64,000 nt of DNA from Phragmites australis (GCF_958298935.1 NC_084935.1:9000001-9064000), one strand, 5' to 3'. Shown: positions 1-12,715, numbered from the stretch's first letter. Numbers and translations: made by a program. The notes: generated by a model not told the origin, from the letters alone.

Positions 1-1013
1 CCATGCGACAACGTGCAGACCACAACATACATGCTTATAGTACGCTTTCCTTCTTTATTGAACCTATGGACTTCTTCCACTTAGCAGCTTTTTGGCAATT
101 GGCATGAGGGTGTTACAAAACGTGTTAACGTTTGCGGCTTGCCTGATAGAGTATTGATCCTCCTTTTCGTCTAAGCGCCACAAAAGTTCAGTCATTCGAT
201 CTCCGACGGATTAAGCAAGCTTTAATTAATCAGCTCAGCAAGTGATATGAGAAATTCTCCGCTACAACAAGTGGCATTAGAGCTACTTTGTTATACCATT
301 TCTTAACGAAACAATTTGTTGCGGCAAAATGGATGCACTAAACTTGAAAGATTCCTTTTTTCTTGTCTAAGATTATAAACAACAATTCATAGTTCGGTTA
401 AAAATAATAATTTATAGTTCCAGTAATCTATCTATCATCATCTTAATATAACAAAGTTGAAAGGAGCCACCTCCTTCGCTCTTAAAAGCCTAGAAATTAT
501 CACATTAATCAGTAAAAAAAGATAAAATTCTACGTCATTGATTCTCGTGTGTCAATATTATAACGATGTAGATTAGTTATATCCGTGGTAGAGTCCATAA
601 GCAATACAAAAGTAAAATTTAAGATTGGGAAAAAATAAACAAGCCAACCAATCATGCTTCCTTGCCCCTTAAAAGTACAGCAACAGACTCCTAAAGCCAA
701 TGGAAAGAAATAAAAGAGTCCCTGCCGATTCTAATACAACAGACATTTGGAATCCTCATTTTTAAAGAAGGTTTTTATTAAACTCAGACAATTATATTAA
801 AATAAACAATAGTTCTAAAAACCCTTTCAATCTCCATATAACAAAGATACAAACAACTAAAGAAAAAAAGTCACTCGACCTCTTCCTACACGCACAAGAA
901 GAAAAATCAATCGACTCGGCCTCTTCTCTCCCGATCGAACAAACCAGCTGTCCTCTCTTCCACACAAAGTAGGGAAATAATCTCAAGCTTAAATTATTTA
1001 GAATAGCACTGGA
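1..1013. other. Non-coding flank, no gene recognised
   Basis: AT-rich sequence without a convincing open reading frame, splice pattern or recognisable transposon protein. The short translations in it have no family features. Nothing further can be supported. Confidence 0.6.
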
Positions 1014-1030
1014 GCTACACACACACACAC

Positions 1031-1091
<61 letters not shown>
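1014..1091. repeat. Compound microsatellite (AC)n(AT)n
   Basis: A run of about ten AC dinucleotides passes directly into roughly 28 AT dinucleotides. It lies about 85 bp left of the CACTA-like left terminus and is likely length-polymorphic. Confidence 0.95.
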
Positions 1092-1095
<4 letters not shown>

Positions 1096-1175
1096 AGAGT
1101 AAAACATAGTTCATTTCTAAGTCTATGACTATCTCTAAGAGATCTATATGTATTTTATATCAGTTTATCTATAAA

Positions 1176-1400
1176 TACTACTACAAAATAGGTGAACAGT
1201 GTTGGTTCTAAAACTTTATCAGTGTTAGTTTTGGACCCGACACTGATTACTCGGCACGATAGTCTGTGACTATCAATGCCAGGTATAGAACCGGCACTGA
1301 AAATAATTATCAGTGCCGGTTTCTGGATCGAACCGGCACTGATATATGTACTATTAGTGCCGGTTTGTTTTACCAACCGGCACTGATAGGTATTTCCCGT
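1176..1400. repeat. CACTA left terminus and subterminal repeats
   Basis: After the TACTACTACAAAA end come several alternating-orientation copies of a CCGGCACTGATA / TATCAGTGCCGG motif up to about position 1390. In CACTA elements such subterminal arrays bind the TNPA-type protein. The array supports the left edge more strongly than the terminal bases alone. Confidence 0.75.
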
Positions 1401-2327
1401 CATTTTCAGAATGTGGCGGTTGCCGTCAATTTCGTGGTATTTTCAAATTTTGACGGTTGCCGGCAATAGTATACGGTATATTTATGGACACGCACCTATA
1501 AATTTAATTTACGAGACGTCAAGTTTTATCGCAGCATATATACACAAGCACATATAAATTTCATTTCTAAAACATCAATCTCGTCACAGTATATAAACAC
1601 CGCATACATGTGAGGTTTCATTAAAAAATGAAAAAGAGTTTAAGGTTTCTTGCTAATCGAAGGTTCTGAACTCTACTTTTTCTTGTTGGATGAAGCTGAC
1701 GAGAGAGAGAGAGGAGCCAAATTCATGGAACTCACCGGTTGGACTGATGACTTGGTCATTGATGAACCCGATAAATTGTTTTTGAAGTGCGATGATTTCA
1801 ATGTCCATGAATCGATCTCTGGACAATGCGAGGAGCTACAATTTCAACAATTAAAGAAATCAATCCTTATAAATACGTGTCAGATCTAAAAATTAGTCAT
1901 CAAGATGTATGCCGCATACCTCAGCATCGATCACGTGGTATGACGTGTCTCCGTTGAATCCGTGCATGAATTCCATCACATAAAAACCACATAAATTATT
2001 GCTCGGCCCTGCTTCCTACAAGGAAAGTCATGTTGAATAATCCATTCTTTTGTGAATGGCCAGTGTCTGATACTCTTATTGATGTATCGTAGGTATACTC
2101 TGCATGTGTGTGATTATTACCGTAAGTAGATTTAGATTCAATCTAATCAAATATTACAAGATCAATAACGAAATGGTCGGGTTTTACCTTTGTAGAAAGT
2201 CAATGACGGGTTGGTAGGTTTCTTTTGGATTATTTTGTGAGTCTAAAATAACGATCTTGCTGATGTGGCTGGATGACAAGGAGAATCCGGTGATAATTGT
2301 ACATAGGTCACCATAGGTTAATTGGTC

Positions 2328-4941
2328 CTAATTTTTAACTATGTATTGCTCAAAAACAGTAGAACATTCATGGAGGGAAATGCATATCCGAAGTGGTAGG
2401 GCAAAAGTATGTATTTCTTCAATTGTAGATCCAGAATACACTTCAATGCATAGTCCTCGGTTCCTTTTGGATCGAATTGCATCATTGTCGGGTTTACATG
2501 ATTTGGGTCGATGAATCCCACATGGTCGATGCCCTCTATCCTGCATCTTTGTACCCCCATTCTACATAAGGAATAAGTTAAGACATTCAATCCAATGATA
2601 CATGAATGTATACTATGAATTATATATATACAACACTTACAGAGTCCAACAACTCAAGATAGACACGTCAAGGGCATCTTGCTGGTACAGTCGATACATT
2701 TTCTCAAATAATATATAAATAGAGCTGTCCCCGTGGAGAAAATCTCCATCCTTGTATCTGGCCTCGAACATTTCTCTACCATCATGCGACTCCTTCATGT
2801 ACCACGCATGTAATTTCCGAAGTTGAAAGGTCAATTTGTCCCACACGTTTGGCGCGACCAAGAGTTTGCCCAACTTAAATTGCCATCTCTCGGCTGCTTT
2901 TGGTGCCAGGGACTCGTTTAGAAATTGCTCTTTTGTCATTTTAGCATCTTCAAGAAATCTTTCTAAATTCTATTCTTGTCGTATCTGTTTGATAGAAGAC
3001 TCTTTCAAGTATTTCTTGCTTTTGATGCACGCGTAGTGTGATTTACTTTTACGCTCAACAGGTTTGGCCATCTTCAAGAAAAACTTCTATGTTTCTGCAC
3101 AAATTGGTTTTTTCTTCTCAGGCTCTGGCTTTTGAAACAATTTCTTGACATTGGCGTCCACTATCGCTCTGGCTTCCTCTGGTGTTGATTCATAAGGCAA
3201 CTTCTTAGGTGCTGCCACATTCTTAGGTGCCCTTTGCTTCTGGGATGAAGCCGACTTCTGAGATGAACTCAAATTCTTAGACTGTGCAGCTGTTGTCAAC
3301 TTCGGAGGGGGAGGAGTTGGCTCTCTTCTTTTTGACGGTGGCGGTAGCGGCGACCGTGGAGGAATCGGAGAAATTCTTTGTGGTGGGTCCGACTCTGCAT
3401 CAGACGACTCGTAATCTCATCTTCAAACACTATGTAGCACTTGGGCCACAGAATGAAGCCATCCACGTTTGATCCAAGCCTCTTGGAACCCATCTCTCCA
3501 GGGTAATCCATGTCAATCGTACGGTACGGCCTTCGCACGGAGTCCACGTGGACCTTGGCGTATTCCTGTGGTATCGAAAGATCATTGAAGAGAGCTCCTT
3601 CCACGCATTGGTCGACCTTCCTCATAGGCACCGTGGTGGTAGTGTTCAAGGTGGGCACGACAAGCTTGCACACTTTGCTTTCTGTGATATCGTCCACGGG
3701 GTTACGGGCCGATTCTTCTTCTGCAAACCCCACGGACGTGTAGCTACTCCGATGACCACCAGGGCTCACAACATTTTCTTCACCTTGCTGCTGCCTGTTT
3801 ACTTGCTGAAGTGCTTTTTTGATTTTGGCGTCTGTCATCTGATGCTCCTGTACAAGTTCTTATCGTACTACAGCCAACAATTCTTCAAGTTCTTCTCTCC
3901 TTCTCTTCTGACTCCTATAACTTTTGGTGACTTCTGGGAATCCCTCTATCCAAGGCACCAAACCCTTGCCTCTGGTGCGTCCTAGGTGCTCCTTGGTTCC
4001 TAGAGCCAAGGTTAGCTGGTCTTTCTCCCTTTCTGGCCTGAAAGAGCCTTACGAAGATAGGGCGTGGGCATCTACAATTCTTTGCATCACTTCCTGTTCT
4101 CTATCACTTTTGAAGTTTAGGCTGCCATCTGCCGACAAAGTCACCCCTCTTGAATACAGATAGTGCTTCACTCGTTCAATCCAGTCGGTCGTCTGAGGTG
4201 TGGCACCACTGCGGGTTACTTGTTCTTCCATCTCTACCCACTCGTCGTATTTTCTTATGTACCCACGCAAGCTAGTTCTGTGGGAGTACACGTTCTTGTG
4301 GGAGTTGGTCTTGTTTACCTCACCTAGTCGTTGAACTTCTCTGACCGACTGTACTCTATGAAATCATTCCAAAATGGTTTCACTATCGGATAATCATCCC
4401 ATTTTGGTGTCCGACCCACCAAGTAATAATTTCTCCACAGCTTACCCTTGAAATTCTAGAACGCGATAGCCATTGTTGATAGGGCACGACTCTTCGCTTT
4501 GACCATGTTGCATCCTTCAGGGTATTCAAACTTTGCCACCAACTTGCCCCACATAAGATCCTTGATGTTATCGGGAACCACCCACATGTGATCTTGTCTA
4601 CCTCTCCAACTTCTATATGTGATTGCAATATGGTCCCTCACTAGACACCTGATTGCTATTTTGAATGGCCCCACAACAACTTTAGGTCTCGTGGGCTCCC
4701 CGACTGAATTGACCTCCGTGATGATGAAACGTCCCTCGGGCATCCTGTTGGGACCTCGTCCACTCCTCTCTTCTCCTGTCATCTCGTCACCCTCCGGAGC
4801 ATTAGCATCTGGATCGATCTGACCCTCCGGAGCATCATCTTCGGCCCTGCCCTGTGTAGCCTCAGTAGCTGTCTCCAACTCAAATTGATCCATGTTTAGG
4901 TACACACTCGAGCTACCACCTCCCGTTTGGTCCAGCTCCAT
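2328..4941 (-). pseudogene. CACTA second gene (TNPA/Ptta-like with Ulp1-protease-like end), exons or fragments
   Basis: Successive - strand open segments (4941-4456, 4291-4049, 3838-3087, 2939-2637, 2590-2328) read in transposon order. The first begins MELDQTGGG and contains a block around KAKSRALSTMAIAF, followed in another frame by a KGKLWRNYYL-type stretch, as in plant Ptta/En-Spm proteins. The next parts are charged and S/K/P-rich. The last contains KYILLPYHFGYAF, like the start of the Ulp1-type cysteine protease domain of these elements; the catalytic His-Asp-Cys set cannot be verified. Frames change between segments. Some changes could be introns, but in-frame stops within conserved blocks suggest decay. 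The gene is in the same direction as the transposase to its right. Confidence 0.6.
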
Positions 4942-5229
4942 GTTTGCAGGCTCATCCTGTATTATAGCTGGAGCTGGATCTGAGGAGGGGCCTTATATCG
5001 GAGGGGGGACGGGACAGGGCTGTGCACGGCGGTTGGATTTTGTACGTGCTATTCCTACATAAAAAAAATTTGACACAAAAAACACTTGATTTATAGTTAA
5101 AATTAATGAGATATGCAATCAAATTTTGGGAAGACAGCTGATTGGGAAATTTTCCACTAAAGAACCAATACCCGGTGTTATATAACATAGTTTGAAATAA
5201 ACAAGACATGGTGGCTATTGCTTTACATG

Positions 5230-6025
5230 ATTGTGCAAACATTCTGATTTTGCATGGACAAGCAAGAACATTTAAATTACATTAACTGCTATCTAACTTT
5301 TGGAGAGATTTGATTTAGTATCTATTGATTGATTGTGAGCATTTAAGTTACATTAAGTGCTATCTAACTTTTGGAGAGATTTGATTTAGTGTATACTAGT
5401 AACCGTGCACGTGGAATCCACATACCTAACTCTATAATTTCGATAATATTATAACACAAGGCAAAAAAATTCACGAGAATGTGGCATTGCTGGTTTGAAA
5501 GTTGTGTACACCACAATTTTTTTACATAGAGAAGATTTTGATATAAATTTCATTGACTTTGAATAAAATCCGTAAGAGTTGATCCTAAGAGCAATCCCTC
5601 ATCCAAACAGAGAATTACCTGAAGATAGTACCAAAAGGGCAACACCGAGGAGCAGAGTGCTCCGCAATAGGCCTCGTGGCTTAAGGCTTATGGGGTATCA
5701 AACCAAGATTTGCAGTTGTTAGTTATTTTATTATTTTGACGTATCTAGGATAGTTTTTACAGTGTTGCTGTCAATAATTTTGTAAACATGTTGATTTGCA
5801 TGGACAAGGGACAACAATTAATTTACATTAACTGCTATCTAACTTTTGAAGAGATTTGATTTAGTGTAGATTGAGTGATTGTGAGTATTTAAGTTACATT
5901 AAGTGCTATCTAATTTTTGAAGAGATTTGATTTAGTGTATACTAGTAAGTGTGCATGTGGAATCCATGTGCCTACCTTTATAAATTCGATAATATTATAA
6001 CGGGAGGCGAAAATTTTCACGAGAA
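5230..6025. repeat. Direct repeat of about 240 bp, two copies about 555 bp apart
   Basis: The segments about 5230-5475 and 5785-6025 align along their length, starting near GCATGGACAAG and ending near TTCACGAGAA. Each copy contains two internal versions of a TTACATTAA(C/G)TGCTATC block, about 85 bp apart, and then ATACTAGTAA(C/G)(C/T)GTGCA. The intervening 310 bp has no ORF and no primer-binding site that I can recognise. Possible readings are a local duplication or a terminal-repeat element in miniature. Confidence 0.75.
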
Positions 6026-6039
6026 AGCTGCATGTGCCT

Positions 6040-7340
6040 AACTCTATAAATCCATGTGCACACCATGCTTTTTTACCAAAAAATTGCCCAAACTACTTCT
6101 ACACTAACTTTATATCTCATTTTCTTTTTTGCATTTTGGGCACACCCACTAACCATAGGAAATTAATCCCTTGAAATAACACGTCGCTAACAAAATAACA
6201 TAAATAATGTTGCAATAGATGTCGCACATATTTTGGCTCCATATGCTAAGCTCAATTGTATGTCATTGATTTGAAACAACGCTAAGTTCATGTGCTATTT
6301 TAAAAATTGAATACATTCAAATAGGAATGTTAACTCCAACCACAATTGAAAAATGGTAGTTCCAACTGAATCACATCAAGTATTTAATGATTTTGTAGGA
6401 ATATATCTCCTCAGTGAATGGAGGAACCTCGTAAAACATGCTAGATAAAAGCAGTAAATACTCTTTCATTCCGCTCTTCGACTCCAATGAGCCCATTTAC
6501 AATAAATTCATCAACTACAATACCTATTATTTTACCTAAGCCACATGCTCCAAATCCTCTGTTTCACCCTCAACATTTATTGCCGTATCATCATGTTTCA
6601 ATTCCATTACAACCCAACCATCGCATGATGTCAATGTGATCTTCAACTATTTGTAGAAGTTCAGGAAGTGTACAAATTACTACTATGTTATTTTGTTCAA
6701 GATTTCGCTTCTAGTTGCATGAAAGGAAAGCTCTACTGCATTCTTTCATTAACAATGAAAAAGCAACACTTTTTTTTTCTTCTAGAAACATCACGCAGCA
6801 TGCTAATCTTGTAGTCTCAAATGAAGGAATTATATTTCCAAAATATTGTTGCAAGGCAAATAAAACAAAACCATTAGTCACTCTCCTATAAACATCATCC
6901 AGTTCCAAACATGTAGTACATCTAAGAACTTCATTGTGATGCCAAATAGTCAAGAAATGCCAATGTTCATATATAAAAATGAATTAATGATAGGATTAAA
7001 TTGAGGCATTATTCGCAAATTTATAAGCTAACGCAAGAGAAGGGAAATAATTCATTTTCATACACCATATGTATAGTACAATAGCAGAAATGCACAGAAC
7101 AAGCCAAAAGAGATTGAGTTCACGTTACTAATATTAATTAGAATTTTCTCCACTATGTCACACCTAAAATTTTAAAAGACTTCATACGTAAATGTACTTC
7201 TTTTCTCCATTCCACTGAATGAAAATACTCAATATGTATATGGAACAAAAACTGATCATCCCTATGCTGTTACATCATAAGGTTGTGATGAAAACAACAG
7301 AAGCTCCGAATGTTCATAACAAGGGCCTAATACAACAACG
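6040..7340. other. AT-rich non-coding stretch
   Basis: No ORF with family features, no splice pattern and no clear terminal repeats were recognised. It lies between the two CACTA-gene regions and may be element interior or a later insertion. Confidence 0.4.
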
Positions 7341-7342
7341 AA

Positions 7343-7546
7343 CTCAGACACGAAAGAAAGGTACTTCGCATCTATGAAGAAATAGCCAGCCTCACCTAAT
7401 TATTCCTTTCATCTCAGACACGAACTTATACCATTTCAGACACAAAAGAAATGTACTTGGCATCTCCGACAAGAACTTATACCAACATTATTTCTTTCAT
7501 CAGACATTCTTGCACTCTGTCAAGAAATAGCCAGCCTCACCTAATT
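7343..7546. repeat. Short scrambled direct repeats
   Basis: CAGACACGAAAGAAAGGTACTT recurs with changes about 90 bp downstream, and AAATAGCCAGCCTCACCTAA occurs at about 7380 and again at 7526. This indicates a local duplication of roughly 90-145 bp. Confidence 0.75.
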
Positions 7547-7579
7547 TGCTAACAAATCATATGCCGACAAGATATAGCT

Positions 7580-7745
7580 AGGGTTTCTTACCACCGCGGG
7601 AGGAGTCAGTGCGTCGGGGAGGAGTTGACGCGGCAGGGGAGGAGCGGATGCGCGTCGGGAGGAGGGGCGGGGCGTCGGGGGTCGGCGGGGTGGCCGGAGA
7701 GGAGGCAGCGCGGTCGGAGATGAGGAGCGTCGGGAGGAGGAGCAG
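7580..7745 (-). other. GC-rich 5'-exon-like segment next to CACTA subterminal repeats
   Basis: A GGAGGAG/GTCGGG-rich tract stands out from AT-rich surroundings. Read on the - strand it ends in a good splice donor (GGTAAGAAACC at about 7590). In CACTA elements a GC-rich first exon often follows the 5' subterminal repeats, which here lie just to the right. The short - strand ORF over it is low-complexity (S/P/A/R) and is not treated as a protein. Confidence 0.4.
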
Positions 7746-7801
7746 GCTAAAATGGTGAATGGAGCGAATGAGGATAAGTGTTGGTATATATATGTACAGA
7801 T

Positions 7802-7925
7802 GCATAAGTGCCGGTTCTAGTTTTTAACCGGCACTGATGCACGTATCAGTGATGGTTCTGGTTTTTAACCGGCACTGATATGTTGAGTATCAGTGCCGGT
7901 TACTACTTAGAACTGGCACTGATAA
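7802..7925. repeat. Internal block of CACTA subterminal repeats
   Basis: At least three palindromic units of the form AGTGCCGGTTCT...AACCGGCACTGA occur here, the same motif as in the left terminus at 1176-1400. No CACTA terminus (TAGTAGTG or CACTACTA) was found next to it, so it is either an eroded element end or an internal copy. Confidence 0.8.
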
Positions 7926-8650
7926 ATATTTTGTCCCTTGAAATATTCTTCTATTGTTAAATTCGGCTAAAAACTTAAAAAATTCATAGAAAAATAATTA
8001 GAGTTGAGAAAAATATGAAACCAAATTTGTTGAGTTTGTATCACTGATGCCTACATGATAAAAATACTTTCATACATGAAATGTGCATTGAATTAACTTG
8101 TTAATTCCATAATGAAATTATGAAATATCCGTATAAAAAAACATGTGAAACCAATTATGTTAAACTTAATTTTTCATACTCTTTACATGAAAATTAACGT
8201 TAACCACTGATTCTTGGTTAAGTTTGTGATTTTTACTCTTCATTTTAATTTCTCATTTTAATCCAATTTGAATTCTAACCAATTCAAATTTGTAATATTA
8301 ATGTCAAAGTTGATTTTGTATATTTTAAATTTTTAATATTAATGAATACTTGCATGCATGAAATGTGCACAATATAATGGAAATCGGGTTTTGTGTGAAA
8401 TTGGTGCACGATAATTGTAGTGTCAAAGTACATACAAAAAGTAATGAATACTTGCATGCATGAAATGTGGATTAAATTTGAATTTTAACCAAATCAAACA
8501 TACACAAACTTAATAGTTCAGATTTCCAACAAGAGAAAAGTGTGGTGTCACATAAGCCCGATCGCCTGGTCCGACACTTAGATCTAAACTTTCAAAAAGT
8601 TATTCCTTGTTACGGTCGCCAAATAAATGAAAGTTGCTTTCATTAAACGA
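7926..8650. other. AT-rich non-coding stretch downstream of the transposase
   Basis: Sequence between the DUF4216-type end of the transposase region and the internal subterminal repeats. It has no ORF. Duplicated short motifs such as CTTGCATGCATGAAATGTG (about 8350 and 8450) suggest minor local duplication. Consistent with the 3' non-coding part of a CACTA element. Confidence 0.45.
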
Positions 8651-8659
8651 TTAATGCTT

Positions 8660-11600
8660 TGTTATGGTCGCGGCGTATGTAGGTATCTTCCTCAGCGTCA
8701 TCAATGAAAGGAAGTTCAACATTCTCTCCAAAAGGAGGCAGGTCATCGAATTTGTCACAGTCTTCTTCGTCAACAACATCCTCAACACCGACAATCTTTC
8801 ATTTTCCTTGAAGAACCACGTGACGCTCCTCCTTGTTAGCTGGGTCCAAGTCCTTTACATAGAAGACTTGTGCAACATCCTTGGCAAGCACGAATGGTTG
8901 TTCTCTGTATCCGACGAGTTTGAGGTCCACGGTAGTCATACCATACTTGTCGACCTTGACTCCCCCTGAGAGTCCAACCCATTGGCACCGAAACAAAGGG
9001 ACCATCAACTCGCCATATTCAAGCTCTCAAATCTCCTCTATGAATCCATAGTAGGTTTCCCTGTTGTCAGTGCAGTCGTAGGCATCAATACGAACACCGC
9101 TATTTTGATTAGTGCTCTTGTTGTCTTGTGCTCTCGTATAAAATGTATAGCCATTGATCTCATATGCTTGGAATGTGCGAATCGTAGTTGACGGCCCATT
9201 AGTCAGCAGTTCCAACATAGCATCATCGGTATCCTTACCCATCATGTGTTTACATAACCAATTACCAAAATTATCTCTGTGCTCTCTTGCGATCTAATCA
9301 TCTGACTTCGTTGGATTTGTGGAGCGTAGTATGCTTACGTGCATATTAACATATGGGCTCACTACAAGTGACTGTTGCAGAATTGCAAAGTGTGCTTTAG
9401 TGAATGAAACACGATCTTTGATATGGATTGAAGTATGACCTATCGTCCCTTTCACCTTTAACCTTCCCTCATAGCGAGATATAGGCATGCCAATCGCGTT
9501 CAGTTTTATGTAGTCAATGCAAAACTCAATGACCTCCTTAGTACTCCACCCTTAGGCAATGCAACCTTCTGAGCGACCTCGATTACGAACATATTTCTTT
9601 AGAACCCCCATGAACCTTTCGAAAGGATGCATCTGATGTAGAAACACGGGGCCAAGGCTCTTTATCTCACCCACAATGTGAACAATTAGATGGGGTATTA
9701 TATAAAAAAATATCGGAGGGAAAATAGTCTCAAACTGACATATAGTATGGACCACGTCTTCCTGCAGCTTTGCCAGTTTGTTCAGATCAATGACCTTCTG
9801 TGAAATTGCGTTGAAGAACGAACACAACTTTATGATTAGGTCTCGGACCTTATCTGGCAGAATATCTCTAATTGCAACTGAAAGCATCTGCGCCATCTTC
9901 ACGTGACAATCATGAGACTTCATGCCAACTAACTTCTTATCTTTCATGTTTACTAAACTCCTGATGTTAGAGGAGTAACCAGTCGAAACTTTGACATCAC
10001 GCAGACAACCACACAGGCGGATCTTCTCTTCCTTGCTCATAGTGTAGCAAGGTGTGGGAAGTTTCTTTTTGCCATTGTCTAATTGTATGCAATGTAGGTC
10101 CTTCCTGAGCTTCATTTCTTCAGGGTCCAGCAGTGCATTTAGTGTATCTTTTGTTTTGCCGGATATGTCTAATAAGGTACCAATCAAGCTATCAAACTCA
10201 TTCTTCTCCACGTGCATGACGTCGATTGCGTGAAGGACCATAAGATACTTCCAATAAGGTAGCAACCAAAATATTGATGACTTTTTCCACATATGAGCAT
10301 GTTGCCAAGCTGGGATTTTTGTACTGCCTGGCCCATTTCCAAGTACAACTCTTAGTGTCTTTACCATCTTAAATATCTTTTCTCCAGTGCGAATCTTTCG
10401 AGATTGACGATGCTCCACTGTCCCGTAAAAAGCTCTTTTATTCTTGCGGTATGGGTGATTTGGATGAGGGAACCTATGGTGACCCATGAAGATCATTTTT
10501 CGACTGTTCGTCAGCCACCGCCCACCCCCCCCCCCCCCCCAATTTCCTCTAAGCACTGAACACATCCATTGTACCCTTTTACAGTCTGCCCTGATAGGTT
10601 ACCAAGAGCAGACCAATCTGAGATCGTTACGAACAGCATTATGCAGGGTGCAATTCTCACGTCTGTACTCATCCCATACCCGTACGCCATCTTTCCACAA
10701 TACAAGAAGATCTTCAACCAATGGTTTGAGGTACACATGGATATCGTTGCCTGGTTGATTCGGCCCACTAATCAGCAAAGGCATCATAAGGTACTTTCAC
10801 TTCATGCATATCCAAGGTGGAAGGTTGTAGATACAGAGAGTCACGGGCCAAGTGCTATGAGTACTTCTCGTGTTGCCGAAAGGATTCATCTCATCCGTAC
10901 TCAACTCGAACCTTATATTCCTCACTTCATCTCTGAATTCCTTGTATTTTGAATCGAATCTCCTCCATTGCATGCCATCAGCAGGGTGTCTAAGCATTCC
11001 ATCTTTCTTGCGCTGTTCAGCGTGCCATCGCATCAACTCGGTATTCGCCCTGTTAGGAAACAATTGCTTCAAACGAGGGATTATAGGGAAATACCAAACC
11101 ACCTTAACGGGGGGGGTTCTTTTCTTCTTTCTCTTCACCCCCACGCTATCGTTCTCGATGTCATCAACGTTGCGCTTAACTTGTGGTGCATTGCAAACGC
11201 GACATGCTTCCAAGTCTGCATCCTCACCACGAAACAACATGCAATCGTTTCCACATGCATGTATTTTCCCTACTTCTAATCCCAACGAGCAGGCAACCTG
11301 CTTGGCATGGTACATATTTTCGAGCAACACGTTCCCCCTTGTAAGCATTTCCCTCCAGAATTCTAACAATTCATTGAAGCCATTATCGGCCCAACCATTG
11401 CTAGCCTTCATTTGCATTAGTGTCAGCACCACATGCAACTTGCTGTCCTCATCTTTACAGTTCGGGTAAACTGGTGTTTTAAAGTCCTCTACCATGCACT
11501 GGAACTTTTGATGTTGTCTTTCACTGGTGAAGTCTCCCTCCCCATCGCGCAATATTTGCTCTAAGCCGTCTTCATTATTGCCAACAAAAGTGTCCCCTCC

Positions 11601-12155
11601 ATCGTTCTCGATAAAAGTATCTTCAAATGCCGACATATCGAAGTCTTCATTAGCTGTCATATCATTGCTTATATCTTCTTCGACTGTTGGTTGCCCTTCA
11701 CGCCCAACATCTTCAAGTTCACCGTGCTCAGTCCAACGGGTATAGCTAGCCTTAAAACCCCAACGAATCAAGTGTGCATAGATCTTCTCTATGTTTGAAA
11801 ACTGCTTCTCGTTCTTGCAGTCGACACACGGACAACATATATAGTGATCGGCACGCTTCCTTTTTAGCTTCTTGTACACTGCGGCAGCCCTCAGAAAATC
11901 CTCAACGCCAACAAAGAACTCTGGCCCTCGATCCTTGTACATCCATGAACGGTCCATCTGCAAATCATTATAATTAAACACATTCAACTTATAATCAGTA
12001 AACATTTGAAAATATAGAAGAAATTCATTGAATTACCTCGCATCTTGATTGGTTCCTATTTGAGGCCCATCTCCTTCAGGTACTTGGGCTGGGTCGGGGG
12101 ACCTGCCTTCCAAAGGCTGCCGCGTCCGATTGCGACCCGTGGGTTGACGTGACAT
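8660..12155 (-). pseudogene. CACTA TNP2-type transposase, frameshifted
   Basis: This protein would cut and move CACTA ends. A first exon (12155-12037, starting MSRQPTGRNRTRQP, donor CGAG|GTAATT) is followed by an acceptor TTGCAG and a second exon from 11957 (MDRSWMYKDRGPEF). Regions in order on the - strand: transposase-associated N-terminal domain with a C-x-C-x2-C cluster (CCPCVDCKNEKQF); TNP2/Transposase_21 core (RHPADGMQWRRFD, YNLPPWICMK); DUF4218-like block (9552-10565, e.g. HPFERFMGVLKKYVRNRGR); and DUF4216-like block (9245-8660, PLFRCQWVG, YVKDLDP). The reading frame breaks at least near 10790, 10540 (beside a C16 tract) and 9490-9550, with stops between blocks. It is therefore unlikely to make an intact enzyme, although introns could explain part of this. 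Confidence 0.85.
10525..10540. repeat. C16 homopolymer inside transposase coding sequence
   Basis: Sixteen C (G on the coding - strand) interrupt the core region where the family normally reads a C-x2-CLEE...NSRKMIFMGHR stretch. The frame differs on the two sides, so slippage at this tract is a likely cause of one frameshift. Confidence 0.9.
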
Positions 12156-12715
12156 CCCTACAACATAGTATTCTATCAATTATGTTAAATTGACTACGTT
12201 GATTAATGAACAGAGAAAATCCACTGGATTATTATTTAAATTTAAGACTTTGAAAATATACGCAAACCAAATACTAAAAAAATGGAGCTAGATTTTAGGG
12301 GCATTTGCAAATACCTCCTTGATTTTTTATTCTTTGCAAGGATACCACTCAAATGACAGTTCTAGTGGTTTTTTTTTGCAATTTTTTAATAGCTAGAACG
12401 GTTCTAGTAGTGACAAATTTGCAATTGTCCATAGATTTTAATGTATGCACCCACATCTATTTATATGTGACTATTAATCTACTCCTTAAATCATCTAAAA
12501 TGACAAAATATCGATCTTTCCCTAATTTATATCATAATAGAGCTCTTGCTAATTCCAAAATTCAACACCAAAGAACAACCATCTAAATTCAAATCTAGAG
12601 CGATATAACAACTAAATCTAACAATGACAAAGTTGCAAACTTTTACTAAATTAGATCTCAATTGCATCTCTAAATCCAAAACCGTAGAACAAGCACCAAG
12701 CATCAACTCTAGAGC
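12156..12715. other. CACTA 5' non-coding end and AT-rich flank
   Basis: Contains the candidate right CACTA end at 12404-12412. No subterminal CCGGCACTGA motifs are seen here, which weakens that boundary. The remainder to 12715 is AT-rich without recognisable genes. Confidence 0.4.

Larger units (their letters stand above)
1176..12412 (-). mobile_element. CACTA (En/Spm) transposon region, possibly one element or two abutting copies
   Basis: The left edge reads (C/T)ACTACTACAAAATAGG, the usual CACTA end with the first base mutated, followed by subterminal CCGGCACTGA repeats. Both CACTA-type genes lie inside on the - strand: the TNP2 transposase on the right (12155-8660) and a TNPA/Ulp1-like gene on the left (4941-2328). 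A candidate right end, ...CTAGTAGTG at 12404-12412, is complementary to CACTACTAG. The three bases flanking the two ends (AAA and ACA) differ by one base, so the target duplication is not proven. A second block of subterminal repeats at 7802-7925 and a GC-rich 5'-exon-like stretch at 7590-7745 could mean that two elements were joined. The gene order transposase then TNPA-like matches grass CACTA elements. Confidence 0.5.

Noticed and set aside
12404..12412. Definite right end of the CACTA element
   Set aside because: CTAGTAGTG fits a terminus, but no subterminal repeats or matching 3-bp duplication are present, so it is kept only as a candidate.
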